Origin: Alkalicoccobacillus gibsonii
GTDB taxonomy: Bacteria > Bacillota > Bacilli > Bacillales > Bacillaceae_D
Assembly: GCF_016798245.1 (NCBI RefSeq)
Contig: NZ_JAEUZA010000003.1
Coordinates: 239,100-303,099 of the forward strand
Length of the DNA stretch: 64,000 nucleotides
Direction: 5' to 3'
The first letter of the stretch is position 1, and each line of letters starts with the position of its first letter. This document shows, piece after piece, positions 24,633 to 33,336 of this stretch. Under the pieces are notes generated by a model that made no database searches, was not told the DNA's origin, and saw only the letters and a program-made list of their open reading frames with translations. A program made the position numbers and the translations under genes.

Positions 24633-24670
24633 AAAAAAGACGAATGTTCTCAAAAACATTCGTCTTTTTT
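24633..24670. terminator. Bidirectional terminator
   Basis: AAAAAAGACGAATG and CATTCGTCTTTTTT form a symmetric hairpin between two convergent genes. Confidence 0.9.
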
Positions 24671-24674
24671 GCTA

Positions 24675-25457
24675 TTATGCCGTTTTCTCTTTTTTAGTTG
24701 GGTTCAAATAGTGTAACAATAAGCCCATACACACAGCTCCGCCCACAAAGTTACCGATCGTTACGGGGATCAAATTGTGAACGATACCGCCAAGTGTCAG
24801 ATCAGGCGCACCGTGTAAGTAAGCAATCGCAAATGTCCCCATATTTGCAATACTGTGCTCGTAACCAGAAACAAAGAAACTGAAAACCAAAAGAATCATG
24901 ATGAAGATTTTAGCCATTTCATTTTTCAATGTTAATGGAATAAAGAAAGCTAGACAAACTAACCAGTTACAAAGAATGCCGCGAAAGAAAAGCTCGCTTA
25001 TTGATGATTCTGTTTTGTGCTGAGCCACGCTCATTAAAAATCCATTAGCACTAGGATCTTTGAATATTCCGGTTGCCAACAAGAAATAGGCAAAGAGAAT
25101 GGCTCCAATTAAGTTACCGATATATGTCATAGATAGCAGCTTCAATGTTGTTGACCAAGTCATTTTTCCTTTTAAAGATGCGTATGGAAAATAGAATGTA
25201 TTGCCTGTAAATAAATCTGCATTTCCATACTTAATTAAAAGGATGCCCACTCCAAATGTAAGTGCTCCAGCAATATAAGCAAGAGATGACCCATCCTCGT
25301 AGAAATATCCACCTGTCCGGAAAGACACAATGACTCCGAGTCCTAGAAACATCGTTGCTAGAATCGAACGCATTAAATATCTCATACGATTGTCTGAGTA
25401 TGCTTTTCCTTTGTTAATCGCCATTTGTTCAACTTGTTCTAATGAAGCTTGTTCCAT
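24675..25457 (-). CDS. Formate/nitrite (FNT) family channel
   Basis: This 260-residue protein has six membrane segments. The FNT selectivity and fold motifs are visible: NADLFTGNTFYFPYASLKGK, RGILCNWLVCLAFF, VSGYEHSIANMGTF (the His in the GYEHS loop is the conserved central histidine) and PVTIGNFVGGAVCMG. It conducts formate, nitrite, hydrosulfide or a similar monovalent anion/acid. With no nitrite reductase or pyruvate-formate lyase nearby, the substrate is open. Confidence 0.92.
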   Translation of the reverse strand: MEQASLEQVEQMAINKGKAYSDNRMRYLMRSILATMFLGLGVIVSFRTGGYFYEDGSSLAYIAGALTFGVGILLIKYGNADLFTGNTFYFPYASLKGKMTWSTTLKLLSMTYIGNLIGAILFAYFLLATGIFKDPSANGFLMSVAQHKTESSISELFFRGILCNWLVCLAFFIPLTLKNEMAKIFIMILLVFSFFVSGYEHSIANMGTFAIAYLHGAPDLTLGGIVHNLIPVTIGNFVGGAVCMGLLLHYLNPTKKEKTA

Positions 25458-25844
25458 TTAAACTACCACTCCGCTACTCAACTATTTGCGATCAAAACCG
25501 CTATATGATTATACCCGTTTTTTATTAGATTGAAAGCTTAGTTAACTAAAAAAAGAGAATAGGGTAAAATTGGATAAAGTTTACAGGGTATAGAGTGAAT
25601 CGAATGATTCCCATGATCGAGAAGTTTTTTTAAGAAGCTCGTTACTTGAAGGAAACGAGTTAAGTTTAGATAGCAGTTGAAATGCCTCTAAGGAATTTTT
25701 ACTTAGAGGCATGTTAAGTTTGGGAGATATAGAATTTATCGAAGCATCTATTGTATATCGTTTCATTACAGCTCAGGTAGAAAAGTGTTGAATTGATTTC
25801 AGCGAGAGAGACTGTGTAGGCAGTTTTTTAGTGTAGAAAGAAAG
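25458..25844. other. 387-bp gap with a hairpin and no convincing gene
   Basis: The only notable structure is a stem ATGCCTCTAAG (25682-25692) / CTTAGAGGCAT (25702-25712). A 61-codon frame on the minus strand (25581-25766) spans it but has no clear ribosome site or family. Both strands are AT-rich. I see nothing else. Confidence 0.5.
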
Positions 25845-26711
25845 TTAGCCTTTTGCTCCGGATATAACGATACCTTGGATAAAGTATTTTTGTGCAAAGA
25901 AAAACAACACAAGTGGTGGTACTACTGCCATCACAGATGCAGCCATTAGTAGCTGCCAAGGAGTCGCTGCATAGGCTGCAGTAAAGTTTGCTAGTCCAAG
26001 AGAAAGTGGATAGAGCTCCTGAGTGTTCAGATAGATTAGTGGACCGATTAAATCATTCCACCGGAACATAAACTCCATAATGGCCGCTGTAGCCATTGCT
26101 GGTGTAGAGAGTGGCAGTATGACTTTAAAGAAGATTGTGAAATAGCCACCACCATCAATCATCACGGCTTCGTCCAGTTCCTTTGGTAATCCAAGGTAGA
26201 ATTGGCGCAGTAGAAAGATGAGAAAGGCACTTCCGGCAAGGACCGGAACGGTTAATGGTAGGTAGGAATCAATCCAACCCACCTTGTTAAATAATAGGTA
26301 TTGAGGAATCATGATGACCTGAGGTGGAAGCATCATCGTGCTAAGTATAATCGCAAAGAGAACTGTTCTTCCTCTAGCGCGGAATCTAGCAAATCCAAAG
26401 GCAATCACAGCGGAAAAGAAGACAGTGCCTACCACCGTTACGATTGTATACCACGTGGTGTTCCACAAGTAGGTTCCAAAAGGGTGATTTTCAAAAACCT
26501 CGCGATAATTGGACCAATTCCAATTAGTTGGTAAGAGAGTAAGAGGCTGTGAGACAACCTGTTCAAGTGATTTTAATGAAGTGAACACCATCCACAGAAC
26601 AGGAAACAAAAAGATGGTCAAGCCGAATCCCAATATTAAATAGGTGATTAGTTTACCGCCACTGGATAATTCACCTGGTGCGTAGCTCGTTTTTTTAAAT
26701 GAAAGCTTCAT
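25845..26711 (-). CDS. Sugar ABC transporter permease (MalG-like)
   Basis: This 288-residue protein has six membrane segments and the EAA loop typical of carbohydrate importers (ELDEAVMIDGGGYFTIFFKVILPLSTPA). The N-terminus is cytoplasmic and basic; FPVLWMVFTSLKSLEQV is characteristic of CUT1 permeases. It lies last in a three-gene operon on the minus strand with another permease and a binding lipoprotein. AAGGAGG precedes the start. No ATPase is encoded, as usual for CUT1 systems that share an MsmX-type ATPase. Confidence 0.92.
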   Translation of the reverse strand: MKLSFKKTSYAPGELSSGGKLITYLILGFGLTIFLFPVLWMVFTSLKSLEQVVSQPLTLLPTNWNWSNYREVFENHPFGTYLWNTTWYTIVTVVGTVFFSAVIAFGFARFRARGRTVLFAIILSTMMLPPQVIMIPQYLLFNKVGWIDSYLPLTVPVLAGSAFLIFLLRQFYLGLPKELDEAVMIDGGGYFTIFFKVILPLSTPAMATAAIMEFMFRWNDLIGPLIYLNTQELYPLSLGLANFTAAYAATPWQLLMAASVMAVVPPLVLFFFAQKYFIQGIVISGAKG

Positions 26712-26725
26712 GACTTGTACCCTCC

Positions 26726-27670
26726 TTATTTTTTGTCATATTCATAATGGACAGATTTTCTAGATACGTAGAGCGACAGAAAGGTTAGAAGAAAGATAAT
26801 AATAAATAGAACCCAAGCCTGTGCAGAGGCGTAGCCTATTCGATTTTGGAAAAAGGCTGTTTCAAATAAATAATAAACATAGAAGTAGGACATCCAATCT
26901 GGACCACCATCTGTTATCACATAGGCTTGAGTGAATATTTGAAAGGAGCTAATTAGGGCAATAATGCCATTAAAAAGAATGACAGGTGAGATGAGGGGAA
27001 CCGTAATTTTACGAAAGCGTGCCCATATGCTTGCACCATCTATTGCCGCTGATTCATATAACTCACTAGGAAGCTGTTGTAAGCTGGCAAGGAAAATAAT
27101 CATTGTCCCTCCAACAGCGGTAAGTTGCATTAAGGCGAAGGAAGGAATAACGGTTAATGGATCTGTAAACCACCCTGGGCCCGTGATGCCAAAGGCGTTA
27201 TATAAGAAAGAGTTAACAATTCCGAATTGAGGGTTTAAGAGCCACATCCATAGAAAGGCAACGGAAACACCGGAGATGATGGAAGGGGCGTAGAAAAAGG
27301 TTCTAAAGAAGGCTTGACCTTTAATTTTAGCATTCAGGAGTAAAGCTAAGGAGAGCCCAAGAATCATCGTAAACGGAACCGCTAATGCAGCATAACCAAA
27401 GGTAACGAAAAGCGATCGGAAAAATATGGGGTCTTGGAAAAGGTTGATAAAATTTTGTATGCCAATAAAATTGATAGCACCGAGGATGGAATAATCAGTA
27501 AAGCTAAAATATAAGGACGCAAGCATCGGTCCTCCAATAAATAAAGTAAATCCTATAACCCATGGTGAAATAAATAGCCAAAAGTAGCGTTCTTCTCGTC
27601 GAGAACTGAGTGATGATTTAGGAAACAGTTTTTGTTTATAAATCGTTTCTTTTTTTAAATTGACAGCCAC
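26726..27670 (-). CDS. Sugar ABC transporter permease (MalF-like)
   Basis: The 314-residue protein has six membrane segments. FWLFISPWVIGFTLFIGGPMLASLYFSFTDY begins the CUT1 permease core and ELYESAAIDGASIWARFRKITVPLISP is the EAA loop. It starts at GTG 27670, eight bases after AAGGAGG. It pairs with the MalG-like gene 14 bp downstream. The substrate would be set by the lipoprotein encoded just upstream. Confidence 0.92.
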   Translation of the reverse strand: MAVNLKKETIYKQKLFPKSSLSSRREERYFWLFISPWVIGFTLFIGGPMLASLYFSFTDYSILGAINFIGIQNFINLFQDPIFFRSLFVTFGYAALAVPFTMILGLSLALLLNAKIKGQAFFRTFFYAPSIISGVSVAFLWMWLLNPQFGIVNSFLYNAFGITGPGWFTDPLTVIPSFALMQLTAVGGTMIIFLASLQQLPSELYESAAIDGASIWARFRKITVPLISPVILFNGIIALISSFQIFTQAYVITDGGPDWMSYFYVYYLFETAFFQNRIGYASAQAWVLFIIIFLLTFLSLYVSRKSVHYEYDKK

Positions 27671-27693
27671 ATGAATAACCTCCTTGATTTGTA

Positions 27694-29022
27694 TTAGTAG
27701 TTAAGAGATCTTAGATTCTCTTGAAGCTCCACAAGCCCGTCGTCTACGCTCTTACGCCGATCGTAGACAGCGTTGATGGTCATGTTCTGGTGTTTCATGA
27801 TCGGAGCAAAATTACTAATTAGATGATTATCCGTTGGCCTGCCATAACGCTCAATACTTTCATCTGCCTTTTGTAAATCAGCTACAGAGATGCCTGTGCG
27901 TTCAGAGATTAGCTCAAACCACAATTCCTTTAATCCGCTGTGGGCAGGACTTTCCAACGTCATTTCAACGAGCCATTTAGCTGCTTTATCAGGATCCATC
28001 AGAAATTTAAGGAATTCCCATGCTTCATCAGGGTTTTGACTCTGCTCACTTATAGACCATGGATCGACGTAAATAGGAATTTCTCTTTCGTCATTGGAAT
28101 ACGGATAAGCGGCAATCCCCCAATTCATATCAGTGCCCGCATATTGCTTTGTTCCCCATCCACCCTTTAAAACCATGCCTACACGCCCACTTAAAAAAGG
28201 ATCACTTAATTGGGATAGCGCAGCAATTTCACTTTGTGGAGGCATCACTTCATGCTCATTAATAAGCTCAAAGCGTTTTTGAATTGCTTCTCTGTTACGA
28301 GGATTCATCGTGACTTGAGGTTCCTCCATTTGCCCTGTTTCATAGGCTTCATCAGAGAAAAAATCTCCGCCAAAATACCAAGAATCTTTATTAGGAGTAT
28401 TTTCGTTTAATAAGCCATAAATTCGTTGAGTAGGTGGCAAATCATTGTTTGTAATAGCTTGAGCGGTTTCAATCATAGTGTCCCAATCCCAGCTCTTATC
28501 CTCCCAATCAGTAGGTGGATACTCTAATCCAGCTTCGTCAAAGAGATCTTTGTTATAATAAAGAGCGGAGCCCATTGATAATGCAGGCAAGCCAAATGTA
28601 CCTTCCTCGTTTTTATAAATATCGAGCAAGGTTTCATCAATTCCATCTGTTACGTGAGGATCCTGTTCCAGATAAGGGGTCAGATCCTTTAAGGCGCCTA
28701 GCGCGTAGTACGATCCGAATCCGGAGTCAGCCCAGTTTGGCGACCATACATCAGGAACATTCCCCCCAGCGATCATCGTTTGTAGCTTTTGATCAATTTC
28801 TCCTTGTGGGATGATCTGAAGACGAACGCGAATACCTGGATTCTCTTTCTCAAATTCATCAATCACTAAACGTTCCCATTCGAGTAAATTTGGATCACTT
28901 CGTACAAGCCACGTGATTTGTGTGTCCCCGGTCTGAGTCGTTTCTTCACTTGAACAAGCAACAAAGAGGGAGCAAACGGTTAAAGTAGAAGCAAGTAATA
29001 TCCTTTTCTTAAACTTCTTCAT
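27694..29022 (-). CDS. Sugar-binding lipoprotein of the CUT1 ABC importer
   Basis: This 442-residue family 1 solute-binding protein has a lipobox in LLASTLTVCSLFVACSSEE. ITWLVRSDPNLLEWERLVIDEFEKENPGI and MIAGGNVPDVWSPNWADSG follow the family pattern; LSMGSALYYNKDLFDEAGLEYP forms the ligand cleft. ATG 29022 follows TTGGAGG; the longer frame at 29040 is not supported. It is the first gene of the operon and lies under a perfect cre box at 29047-29060. The ligand is probably an oligosaccharide. Confidence 0.92.
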   Translation of the reverse strand: MKKFKKRILLASTLTVCSLFVACSSEETTQTGDTQITWLVRSDPNLLEWERLVIDEFEKENPGIRVRLQIIPQGEIDQKLQTMIAGGNVPDVWSPNWADSGFGSYYALGALKDLTPYLEQDPHVTDGIDETLLDIYKNEEGTFGLPALSMGSALYYNKDLFDEAGLEYPPTDWEDKSWDWDTMIETAQAITNNDLPPTQRIYGLLNENTPNKDSWYFGGDFFSDEAYETGQMEEPQVTMNPRNREAIQKRFELINEHEVMPPQSEIAALSQLSDPFLSGRVGMVLKGGWGTKQYAGTDMNWGIAAYPYSNDEREIPIYVDPWSISEQSQNPDEAWEFLKFLMDPDKAAKWLVEMTLESPAHSGLKELWFELISERTGISVADLQKADESIERYGRPTDNHLISNFAPIMKHQNMTINAVYDRRKSVDDGLVELQENLRSLNY

Positions 29023-29046
29023 CGTAAATCCTCCAATCAAGGTTGT

Positions 29047-29060
29047 TGTAAACGCTTACA
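29047..29060 (-). promoter_or_regulatory. cre-type site upstream of the ABC sugar importer
   Basis: TGTAAACGCTTACA fits TGWAANCGNTNWCA exactly and lies 25 bp before the lipoprotein start, suiting CcpA repression; a LacI-family regulator is the alternative binder. Confidence 0.8.
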
Positions 29061-29160
29061 TAATTAATATTCTTGGTAAATGGATAAATACCTGCTGAAA
29101 AAAAGATCATTCCAGTTTTCTTACAAGTGATATTGTAAGAAACTAATAGAAAAAAACTAA

Positions 29161-29174
29161 TGTAAACGCTAACA
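29161..29174 (+). promoter_or_regulatory. cre-type site upstream of the aldo/keto reductase
   Basis: TGTAAACGCTAACA fits the cre consensus exactly; 114 bp from the first site, on the divergent side of the same gap. Confidence 0.78.
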
Positions 29175-29250
29175 AAATCTCAGCATTCTACATGTAAAAG
29201 AAGTACACTATTAGTATGGTTGCATTCTAACTCAAAGGGAGTTGAAGAAT

Positions 29251-30234
29251 ATGAAGTACAGACAATTAGGTAATACTGACTTAAAGATTAGTGAATTAAG
29301 CTTTGGGACATGGGCCATTGGCGGATCGTGGGGACAGATAAACGATCGAGAGTCGCTTAAGGCGCTAGAGATTGCAATGGAGAATGGTGTAAATTTCTTT
29401 GATACGGCTGATGTTTACGGGAATGGACACAGTGAGGAGTTATTAGCGAAAGCAACTAAAGGAAGAGAAGATGAGATCTATATTGCGACTAAGTTTTGTA
29501 GAGGTGGTGATATCCATTCACCAGACACCTACTCGATTGATCAAGTACGAGCATATTGTGAAAATAGTTTGAAGCGATTAGGAAGGGAACGGTTGGACTT
29601 ATATCAGATCCACTGTCCGCCGCTCGACATTCTTAAGGACGGTAAAGTATTTCAGGTATTAGATCAGTTACAAGCAGAGGGGAAAATCCGTCACTATGGA
29701 GTGAGCGTTGAGACTGTAGAGGAAGGTCTCCTTTGCCTAGAACACTCAAATGTACGTGCGCTACAGGTTATCTTTAATCTGTTTAGACAGAAACCACTTG
29801 AGGAGTTGTTTCCAAGAGCAAGCGAAAAAGGGGTAGGGATCATTGCACGAGTTCCGTTGGCTAGTGGATTGTTAACCGGAAAATTTACGAATGAGCACAT
29901 GTTTGAAAAAGATGATCACCGTCATTTTAATAGGAATGGTGAATCGTTTAATGTGGGAGAGACCTTTGGAGGAATAAGCTTTGAAAAAGGGGTCGATCTT
30001 GTTCAGGATCTTTTATGGATTGAACAAGGAAGAAAGCATGTATCAAGTGCGGCTTTACGGTGGATATTGGACCAAGATGCAGTAACTACTGTCATCCCTG
30101 GCTTTAAAACAGCGGAGCAGGTTCAAAAGAATTTAGAAGCGGTTCATGTTCCTCCGTTTACAGTGGAGGAGCAGCAGAAGCTACTTACTTTTTATCAAAC
30201 GAAGGTAGAAAAACATATTAGAGGCCCATATTAA
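29251..30234 (+). CDS. Aldo/keto reductase
   Basis: This 327-residue AKR has DTADVYGNGHSE (Asp and Tyr of the tetrad), IYIATKFCRGG (Lys) and LDLYQIHCPP (His). KYRQLGNTDLKISELSFGTWAIGGSWG is the usual N-terminus of the AKR11-like group, and TVIPGFKTAEQVQKNLEA the cofactor loop. It is divergent from the sugar importer operon and shares its catabolite-controlled intergenic region, so it probably reduces an imported sugar or derivative. ATG 29251 is chosen over TTG 29242, which directly abuts AAAGGGAG. Confidence 0.9.
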   Translation: MKYRQLGNTDLKISELSFGTWAIGGSWGQINDRESLKALEIAMENGVNFFDTADVYGNGHSEELLAKATKGREDEIYIATKFCRGGDIHSPDTYSIDQVRAYCENSLKRLGRERLDLYQIHCPPLDILKDGKVFQVLDQLQAEGKIRHYGVSVETVEEGLLCLEHSNVRALQVIFNLFRQKPLEELFPRASEKGVGIIARVPLASGLLTGKFTNEHMFEKDDHRHFNRNGESFNVGETFGGISFEKGVDLVQDLLWIEQGRKHVSSAALRWILDQDAVTTVIPGFKTAEQVQKNLEAVHVPPFTVEEQQKLLTFYQTKVEKHIRGPY

Positions 30235-30256
30235 CATGTAGTGGGTTCGGTCATCG

Positions 30257-30293
30257 AAAAAAGCAGCAACGGCATAAATCCGTTGCTGCTTTT
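30257..30293 (+). terminator. Terminator after the aldo/keto reductase
   Basis: AAAAGCAGCAACGG and CCGTTGCTGCTTTT form a 14-bp stem with a 7-base loop. Confidence 0.9.
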
Positions 30294-30315
30294 AGTGTGT
30301 TGGCTTAACTTAAAC

Positions 30316-30364
30316 TTGTAAAAAAAACTTATTCATGTATAATACAATTGATGTAATATACATC
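30316..30364 (+). promoter_or_regulatory. Promoter and MarR-type operator of marR-accA
   Basis: Promoter TTGTAA (30316-30321), 16 bp, TATAAT (30338-30343). A palindrome GATGTA-ATA-TACATC (30350-30364) covers the expected start site, as for autorepressed MarR genes. Confidence 0.7.
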
Positions 30365-30386
30365 TATTATTGGAGGAGGACCTTTT

Positions 30387-30836
30387 TTGAATAGAGAAGA
30401 TGCCTTAAAACTAAGAGCTGATATTAAGAAAATGATTATATTAACTGGGGTTTTCGAATCCCAAAACTTGCCAGATGGACATTTCGAGAAACCATTACCA
30501 GTTTCTCAGATGATGGCGTTAGAGGAATTAGAGGTGGGAGCATTAACCGCTTGGCAATTATCCAATAAACTTAGATTAGAGAATTCAACTGTAAGTAGAT
30601 TGGTAACCAAATTAGTGGAAAAGGGTTTTATTTATCGCGAAATAAATGAAAAAAATAGAAGAGAGATTATTCTTCACCTTACAGAAGAAGGTCAAAAAAC
30701 TGTTCACCGCTTAAGAGAGCAGTCCGTTACTTTCTATCAAAGCATTCTCGATCATTTATCAGAATCAGAGCAAAAAATAGTTATGGATGGTTTTGAATTA
30801 TTTAATGATTCTATTCCTAAGCCTTTTGATAAGTGA
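30387..30836 (+). CDS. MarR family regulator
   Basis: The 149-residue protein has a central winged helix: LPVSQMMALEELEVGALTAWQLSNKLRLENSTVSRLVTKLVEKGFIYREINEKNRREIILHLTEEG, residues about 33-105, with recognition helix ENSTVSRLVTKLVEKG. It starts at TTG 30387, seven bases from GGAGGAGG. The accA-like gene follows 27 bp later in the same operon. FabT, the MarR-type regulator of fatty-acid synthesis in streptococci, is the obvious comparison, but B. subtilis-type bacteria use FapR instead, so the link here is only an inference from the pairing. Confidence 0.88.
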   Translation: MNREDALKLRADIKKMIILTGVFESQNLPDGHFEKPLPVSQMMALEELEVGALTAWQLSNKLRLENSTVSRLVTKLVEKGFIYREINEKNRREIILHLTEEGQKTVHRLREQSVTFYQSILDHLSESEQKIVMDGFELFNDSIPKPFDK

Positions 30837-30863
30837 ATTAAATCGTACCATTTGGAGGAATAA

Positions 30864-31805
30864 ATGAGTTTGGATTTTGAACGTCCTATCATTGAATTAA
30901 AAGAGAAGATTGATGAATTAAAGAAATTCATGAAAGAAAATAATGTAGATTTATCTTCAGAAATTCATGTATTAGAAAGCCGCCTAAATAAAATGCAAGA
31001 TAAAATTTATTCTAATATTACCCCTTTTGAACGAGTTCAAATTGCAAGGCTACGTAACCGACCCACAACATTGGACTATATATCTTTATTGTTTACTAAC
31101 TTTCTGGAACTTCATGGTGATCGATTGTATGGTGATGACAAAGCCCTTATAGGTGGTATTGCAAAATTTGAAGGGATTCCTGTTACCGTTATTGGTCAAC
31201 AAAGAGGTAGAAATACAAAGGAAAGTATAGAAAGAAATTTTGGAATGGCGCACCCTGAAGGTTATCGAAAAGCGTTAAGACTTATGAAACAAGCGGATAA
31301 ATTTAATCGTCCTATTATTACTTTTATTGATACTATAGGCGCCTATCCAGGGGAAGGGTCTGAAGAACGTGGAATTTCTGAAGCGATAGCTCGAAATCTA
31401 TTTGAAATGATTACACTTAAAGTCCCAATTATTTGCATTGTAATTGGAGAAGCATCAAGTGGTGGAGCTCTTGGCATTAGTGTCGGTAATCATATCCATA
31501 TGTTAGAGAATTCATGGTACTCGGTGATTTCGCCAGAAGGAGCAGCATCGATCCTATGGAAGGACGCTAAGTATGCTTCAAAAGCTGCTGAACATATGAA
31601 AATTTCAGCAGTAGATTTGAAACAGTTAGGAATTATTAATGAGATCATTCCTGAAATGAAAAATGGAGCGCAAAATGATATAACATCACAAGCAAAGATG
31701 ATTCATTCTGCAATTGAATCATCTCTACGAAACCTGATGCTACTATCCTCAGAAGAGCTTATACAACAGCGGTATGAGAGGTATAGACAAATAGGTGAAC
31801 TTTAA
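30864..31805 (+). CDS. accA: Acetyl-CoA carboxylase carboxyltransferase alpha subunit (AccA), unlinked to accD
   Basis: This 313-residue protein covers the full AccA length: an N-terminal helical hairpin ([18 protein letters not shown]...), then the crotonase-fold domain with [68 protein letters not shown] and [11 protein letters not shown] (oxyanion and CoA site). It transfers carboxybiotin to acetyl-CoA as part of an A2D2 complex. Unusually it stands without accD and pairs with a MarR regulator. In Bacillus the housekeeping accDA genes precede pfkA-pyk, so this may be a second copy, perhaps a conditional or inhibitor-tolerant one. Its AT-rich codon use looks lower in GC than its neighbours. 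Confidence 0.93.
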   Translation: MSLDFERPIIELKEKIDELKKFMKENNVDLSSEIHVLESRLNKMQDKIYSNITPFERVQIARLRNRPTTLDYISLLFTNFLELHGDRLYGDDKALIGGIAKFEGIPVTVIGQQRGRNTKESIERNFGMAHPEGYRKALRLMKQADKFNRPIITFIDTIGAYPGEGSEERGISEAIARNLFEMITLKVPIICIVIGEASSGGALGISVGNHIHMLENSWYSVISPEGAASILWKDAKYASKAAEHMKISAVDLKQLGIINEIIPEMKNGAQNDITSQAKMIHSAIESSLRNLMLLSSEELIQQRYERYRQIGEL

Positions 31806-31919
31806 ATATTTTAACTCGACTTTATGTCCATTCATATTTAAAGGGCTTAAACTTCGATAAAAAAATCAAAATGTTAATGTGTAATAACGTTTAAATCACC
31901 TTTTGCCATTTGCTACAGT

Positions 31920-32201
31920 CTAAACTAAAAGGTTTTTTCTTTTTATGATTAAGTATGTTGTGGAACAGAGGATCCCTGCAAATGAAACAATCATCAACAA
32001 TGGATACGGTAAGAAATGGTCATTAAATGAAATCTTTATAAGATCGATGAAAGATAATCTCTCCGCATCTTCTAAAGGATAATCATGAGTTCCAATGATA
32101 TCAATATTGAAATTACTTCCAACGTACCATGTAAGCACGGTAGAAAAAATGAAAAGTATGAAGGACAAACCAAGCGAAATAAATCCACGGTAAAAAACCA
32201 T
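31920..32201 (-). CDS. Small two-helix membrane protein
   Basis: This 93-residue protein has two hydrophobic segments (about 6-28 and 65-85) and an acidic extracellular loop FNIDIIGTHDYPLEDAERLSF. AGGGGG precedes ATG 32201 by seven bases, so it is likely a real gene. No family recognised; it stands alone between convergent accA and a divergent secreted-protein gene. Confidence 0.65.
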   Translation of the reverse strand: MVFYRGFISLGLSFILFIFSTVLTWYVGSNFNIDIIGTHDYPLEDAERLSFIDLIKISFNDHFLPYPLLMIVSFAGILCSTTYLIIKRKNLLV

Positions 32202-32417
32202 TATATACCCCCTACCATATTAAACAATTTTATTATACGAAACCTAACATTATGATTAACTAACTCTATCAATATGTTGAAATTGATGAAATCTTTACGG
32301 ATACAGATTCTTCCTTTATTCCTTCATTTCTTTTAAATGTATTTCTGAGGAATTTTTTTATTTATAGCTATAATATAGAACAAGCAACTATAGATCAAGA
32401 AGGGTTTTGATGTAAGG

Positions 32418-32918
32418 ATGAATAAGAAAACACTAATTTTCTCTGTTATTATTACCGCTTTTGTTAGTATTTTGGCTACTAGTTTATTTTACGGTCAAGT
32501 GAGTGAAGCTTCTGATGATGAAGCCGGTCTCTTTGAAACATACAAAGAAGGGACAAAAGAACAAGAGACATTACTATTATTTCAGAGCTATTACGAGTTG
32601 TTAAAAAGCGACGATTACAAGATGGAGGATTTACTTGAATATTTCTATGAGCCTGAACATATTAGTAAAAAAACGCTAGATTCTTTTTATCTAGATAGCG
32701 AAGATTCAGTTGAAATAAAGTTATATGATTTAAATGATCCATATTGCTATGAAGACGAATCAAAGGGAGATAAACAAGTTTGTACTGTACCTGTTTATGT
32801 AAAGTATGATGGTCTCCAAGGAGAGATGCTATTAATGGATGCAGTTCAAATAGAGGATGGCATATGGAAAATTCACATGAAAAATATTGAAGATACGAAA
32901 GAAGAAGGGGTACATTAA
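32418..32918 (+). CDS. Membrane-anchored or secreted protein of unknown function
   Basis: The 166-residue protein has an N-terminal signal/anchor (LIFSVIITAFVSILATSLFYG, residues 6-26) and a strongly acidic exported part. Its C-terminal half (VCTVPVYVKYDGLQGEMLLMDAVQIEDGIWKIHMKNIE) has the beta pattern of NTF2-like/DUF4878-type cystatin folds that follow signal anchors in Bacillus lipoproteins. Two cysteines (CYEDESKGDKQVC) may form a disulfide. A -10 TATAAT lies at 32369. Function unknown. Confidence 0.7.
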   Translation: MNKKTLIFSVIITAFVSILATSLFYGQVSEASDDEAGLFETYKEGTKEQETLLLFQSYYELLKSDDYKMEDLLEYFYEPEHISKKTLDSFYLDSEDSVEIKLYDLNDPYCYEDESKGDKQVCTVPVYVKYDGLQGEMLLMDAVQIEDGIWKIHMKNIEDTKEEGVH

Positions 32919-32956
32919 GATATAACAGTTCTCTACATTTTAATTTTTAAAATAAA

Positions 32957-33211
32957 GAAAGAGGCTGGGACAAAACTAAAAATCAACTAGAAAATGGCGA
33001 ATGATTCTACGATCGAATCATTCGCCATTCGTGTTTTTTGAAAAAACGAGCGGAAGGAGAACCCGACACTCCTACGGAACAGAACGCGGTGAAGACACTG
33101 TAGCGGCGCTTTTCCGCGAAAGGGGCTGAGGCCGTTCCCGTGGAAAGGGAGGGATTCTCCAGTAGCGGGTACCTTGCTATGTTTGTATTAATGTTCTGTC
33201 TCGGTCTCTTT
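32957..33211 (+). repeat. Intergenic structured repeat family, copy D
   Basis: Best-preserved forward copy. Ends are AGAGGCTGGGACAAAAC and TTCTGTCTCGGTCTCTT (imperfect 17-bp inverted repeats). Inside: hairpin ATGGCGAATGATTC / GAATCATTCGCCAT; then AGCGGAAGGAGAACCCGACA, CTCCTACGGAACAGAACGCG, GTGAAGACACTGTAGCGGCG, AGGGGCTGAGGCCGTTCCCG, TGGAAAGGGAGGGATTCTCC. The central part folds back on itself (GGAGAACC with GGATTCTCC). It takes up most of the 418-bp gap; a 60-codon frame running out of it (33140-33322) is not convincing. Confidence 0.9.
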
Positions 33212-33336
33212 TTTATTTTAAAAAAACTAATTGAATCGCCCACCTGCGACGACTGTCTTGAGAAAAAGAACCACCTAACAGAAGAGTATGATATTCTTAT
33301 TCTAGCTGTGTATATGTCATGAAAAGGTGATTATTT

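Noticed and set aside
25581..25766. 61-codon minus-strand frame in the gap between the FNT and permease genes
   Set aside because: Weak ribosome site, spans a hairpin, no recognisable family; treated as intergenic.
33140..33322. 60-codon plus-strand frame (membrane segment plus CDDC motif) running out of repeat copy D
   Set aside because: Starts inside the repeat's GC-rich core, its hydrophobic part is the repeat end, and the other copies do not keep the frame. No family seen.
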